A DNA stretch of 64,000 nucleotides from Liopterus haemorrhoidalis (Eukaryota > Arthropoda > Insecta > Coleoptera > Dytiscidae). Within the stretch, counting starts at the first letter, position 1. Every line of letters starts with the position of its first letter. Location: positions 21,683,279-21,747,278 of the forward strand of contig OZ020611.1 in NCBI GenBank assembly GCA_963971575.1, read 5' to 3'. A program made the translations under genes and the position numbers. The notes beneath the pieces were generated by a model. The model had not been told where the DNA came from. It worked only from the letters and a program-made list of their open reading frames with translations, and searched no databases. Positions 61,701-64,000 of this stretch are shown here, one piece after another.

Positions 61701-63401
61701 CGACAGCGTCCAAGCCCGAAACTGAAGATAAAACCAATCGTCAAACCTGAAGAGAAACAAAAAAATTCACCAATTGAAAATCCAACGAGAGTTATAATAA
61801 AATCAATGAAACAAGTAGATCCTTTAAAATTTACAATTACAAAACAAGCCGATGATTCACATTCCATACTTAAAATATATAAACCCGAAGAAGAACAGTC
61901 TGTTCCGAAATTAACAATCAAACCCGTTCAAAAATCAGACGAAGGAATGTTAAGTCCACGGCTTAGTATAAAAACTGTAAAATCACAACCTGGTTGTAGT
62001 ATATCACAGAATATAAGCGTGAAACCAGTTATGACCTGCGAAGTAATTCCTAGTGGTGCACCATCACCCAAAACAAAAAAATCTCCAGAAGAAAATTATC
62101 CAAAAGTAACAATAAAACCTGTATTACGACCAGAAGAAATTCAAAAACCAGTGTTATCTCCTCGGCAGGCTTTAAAAATAAAAACCATGGCTTTCGAGTC
62201 TTCAGGAATAACCATGGAACCTGTAATGATGTCACCTCAACCGCAACCAGCTCAGTCACCACTCAGTCCAGTTAAAGTATCAAATAAACCATTCGCTAAA
62301 ACAGAAGGACCGTTAAGTCCGAAACTAAGTATTAAACCTATAACGAAAACCTGCGAAATAGTCCACAGTGAAGATGGAAGTTCAAATCCACTTAAATTAA
62401 CAATAAAACCAATTATGAAACCAGAGGATAGTTATCAGAGTCCAAAAATTACTATAAAACCAGTTGTTAAACCCGAAGAAACCCAAACTGATGATGATAA
62501 TAGAGAAAGAATAATTTTAAAGATTCCAAAAAGCAATATACCATCTCCTAAAGAAAGACCAAGTATGCATATTAAAGAACTTAAAAAGGACGATGTAAAA
62601 ATAGATGTTGCTGATGATAAAAATGAAAAATTAGGAAAAATTAAGTTGAAATTGAATAAAGAAGGTGGTCACGCTCAAATAATTCCTTCTTTCAGCGGAG
62701 AACAACAACATAGTACTTTAAAACGAACACTTTTAAACGTTGGTGAATCTACATTCTTAGAAAAACGTCCAAGAACTGAGTTAGGACCAGAAATTTTACA
62801 CACATCAGATATATCAATTAATTTAGTACAACCAAACCAACCCGATTCACCAAAAGCAATAACAGAAGAAGTAACAATAATGAAAATTGATAAATCAACA
62901 CCATCGCCATCAGTTTTAAGTCGTGCGCTAACAAAACAACAACCTTCCGAAACAAAATTCAAAGATATGTTACTCCAAATCCAACAAAAACCAGATATAA
63001 CTTGTGATTTAATCAAACAAGACTCTTCGGATAGTGATGATGTTAAAATAGTAGATGTAATCCCTGCACCGACAGAAGAATCAAATTCTCAAGATGTTGT
63101 TATCGTAAGCACTGAAACCCTCAGTCCGTTCCATGAGGTTACGAAAACACCAGTTGAAACAATTGAACCAGTTATACCAGTTACACCGACTCCAAAGAAA
63201 AGAGGTAGACCTCGAAAGAATCCTATTGAGGTTAAACCAGAGATTTCAGGTGAAGATTGTATTGAGATTGAGAGTATGAGACCAAAGAGGAGTTGTAGAG
63301 GATTGGGGAGGACGTATACACCAAGAAAACCTCGTGGTAGAGGTAGTAGAGGAGGAAGAGGACGAGGTTCCAGAGGAGGAAGTACACCAAAGCCACCTAA
63401 G
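55797..63401 (+). CDS. Giant Glu/Lys-rich repetitive protein with AT-hook-like and RGG motifs, 3' incomplete
   Basis: One open exon of 2535 codons starting MEVSEDASKLNTQTEESTTM, preceded by an acceptor at 55791. No catalytic domain seen. Residues 1-740: acidic, Ser/Glu-rich. About 742-1090: near 31 copies of an 11-residue unit like VEEKIDEVKET, expected to form long amphipathic helix. About 1554-1738: four to five copies of a 40-odd residue unit (ESEEIKEQKC, then EEQMIVSDN). About 1960-2235: many (K/R)(L/I)(T/S)IKP(V/I) motifs, often followed by KPEE. Near 2466: TPKKRGRPRKNPI, an AT-hook core. 2500-2535: GRGSRGGRGRGSRGG. Nuclear, chromatin-associated function is inferred from the last two motifs. 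Exon end: aag/gtgagt at 63402; reading on adds only VSL and a stop, so the true protein continues in exons beyond the window. Insect SAYP/e(y)3-like chromatin proteins or futsch-like proteins are possible relatives; I cannot decide. Confidence 0.85.
58030..59060 (+). repeat. 33-bp coding tandem repeat (11-residue helical unit)
   Basis: About 31 units. Those at about 58412-58556 are nearly identical at DNA level (gttgaggaaaaaattgatg, aagttaaagaaaca), while outer units are diverged, pointing to recent local expansion inside an older array. Confidence 0.85.
60465..61010 (+). repeat. Coding repeat of about 120-130 bp
   Basis: Four to five units, each containing attgaatctgaagaaattaa, agaacagaaatg, gaagaacaaatgattgttt and gataacactgaagaaag. 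Encodes the (E)SEEIKEQ ... EEQMIVSDN unit. Confidence 0.8.
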
Positions 63402-64000
63402 GTGAGTTTGTAAAGTTAAAGCAGTATTGAAAGATAAATTGACGGGACGGGAATAGGTTATTAGAAGTTCTGATAACATTATTTTTTCGAAAATTACCGA
63501 TTTTTAATATTTGTAGTTTTGAGTAGGGTGTCAAATAAAACCTATTAATACGTGGATTAAACAGCAAAAAACTATTATCGGCCACCCTATTTCTCAGAGG
63601 GATTGATCTAAAACTTAAAAAATAAAAAAATAAAAAATTATTGTGGGGGATCCAAAGAAAGCTATTAAAACGTATTAGAAAGGAAACTTATTTGTTAAAA
63701 AGCTCAGTATTAAAGAAATTTTCTTACAAAATAAAAAAAAAAAAAATCAAAAATGTTTTTCTACACCCTATTATCCAAAGGATCTAAGGAATATCAGGAA
63801 TTATCCAGAGGATCTAAGAAATAATTTGGGGTTTTAATCGTTTAACGCGTTTTGAAATCACGACAATTTTTTTAATGTCATAATTTACATTACTTCTGAA
63901 ATTTGTGTATTAAAAATAAATATATATATAACTAACAAAACGGTTAAATGGTAAAATTTTAGACCTTATTCGTTTTGCGTATTTTAAAATTATGACTAAT
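63402..64000 (+). repeat. Intron start with family A fragment
   Basis: After the donor gtgagt, 63510-63990 carries family A words (gagtagggtgtcaaataaaa, tacgtggattaaac, caccctatttctcagagg) in plus orientation. No coding sequence. Confidence 0.5.

Overview
The window is eukaryotic nuclear DNA, most likely from an arthropod and probably an insect. It is AT-rich, its genes are split by GT-AG introns, and a 17 to 47 kb stretch is dominated by introns packed with transposable elements: BEL/Pao, mariner, hAT, Tigger/pogo, MITEs, tRNA-derived SINEs and LINE tails. An interstitial CCTAA run matches the insect telomere unit. Nothing looks bacterial, viral or organellar. The species cannot be named from the sequence alone.

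Two host genes are supported, both on the + strand. (1) Diphthine-ammonia ligase (DPH6), in ten coding exons from 17521 to 47294. The spliced frame is open throughout, giving 638 residues plus a stop, and it covers the distal ATP-PPase domain and two RidA/YjgF-like segments. The first coding exon, which should hold the SGGKDS loop, was not found. (2) A very large exon (55797-63401) encoding a Glu/Lys-rich repetitive protein with 11-residue helical repeats, a repeated IKP motif, an AT-hook-like motif and an RGG tail. The exon ends in a good splice donor, so the gene runs on past the window.

Layout: 1-17.5 kb holds no recognisable gene and is a nest of TE copies lying upstream of, or inside, the first DPH6 intron. 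17.5-47.3 kb is DPH6. Its introns carry a structurally complete BEL/Pao retrotransposon with identical LTRs (31847-38169), two sister Tigger/pogo-like MITEs, hAT derivatives, a SINE with target-site duplication, a foldback-type element with terminal 15-bp tandem repeats, and an old duplicated segment. 47.3-55.6 kb is intergenic, with a mariner transposase relic split by a hAT element. 55.6-63.4 kb is the repetitive-protein gene, and the window ends in its intron.

The most unusual pattern is a roughly 1-kb dispersed repeat (family A here). Three long copies share their flanking halves, but each carries a different tRNA-like module with recognisable A and B boxes in the middle. Several other copies are fragments or have been split by younger elements. 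Nested insertions give a relative chronology: family A is older than the TIR elements within it, mariner is older than the hAT at 49.6 kb, and the BEL/Pao copy looks youngest.
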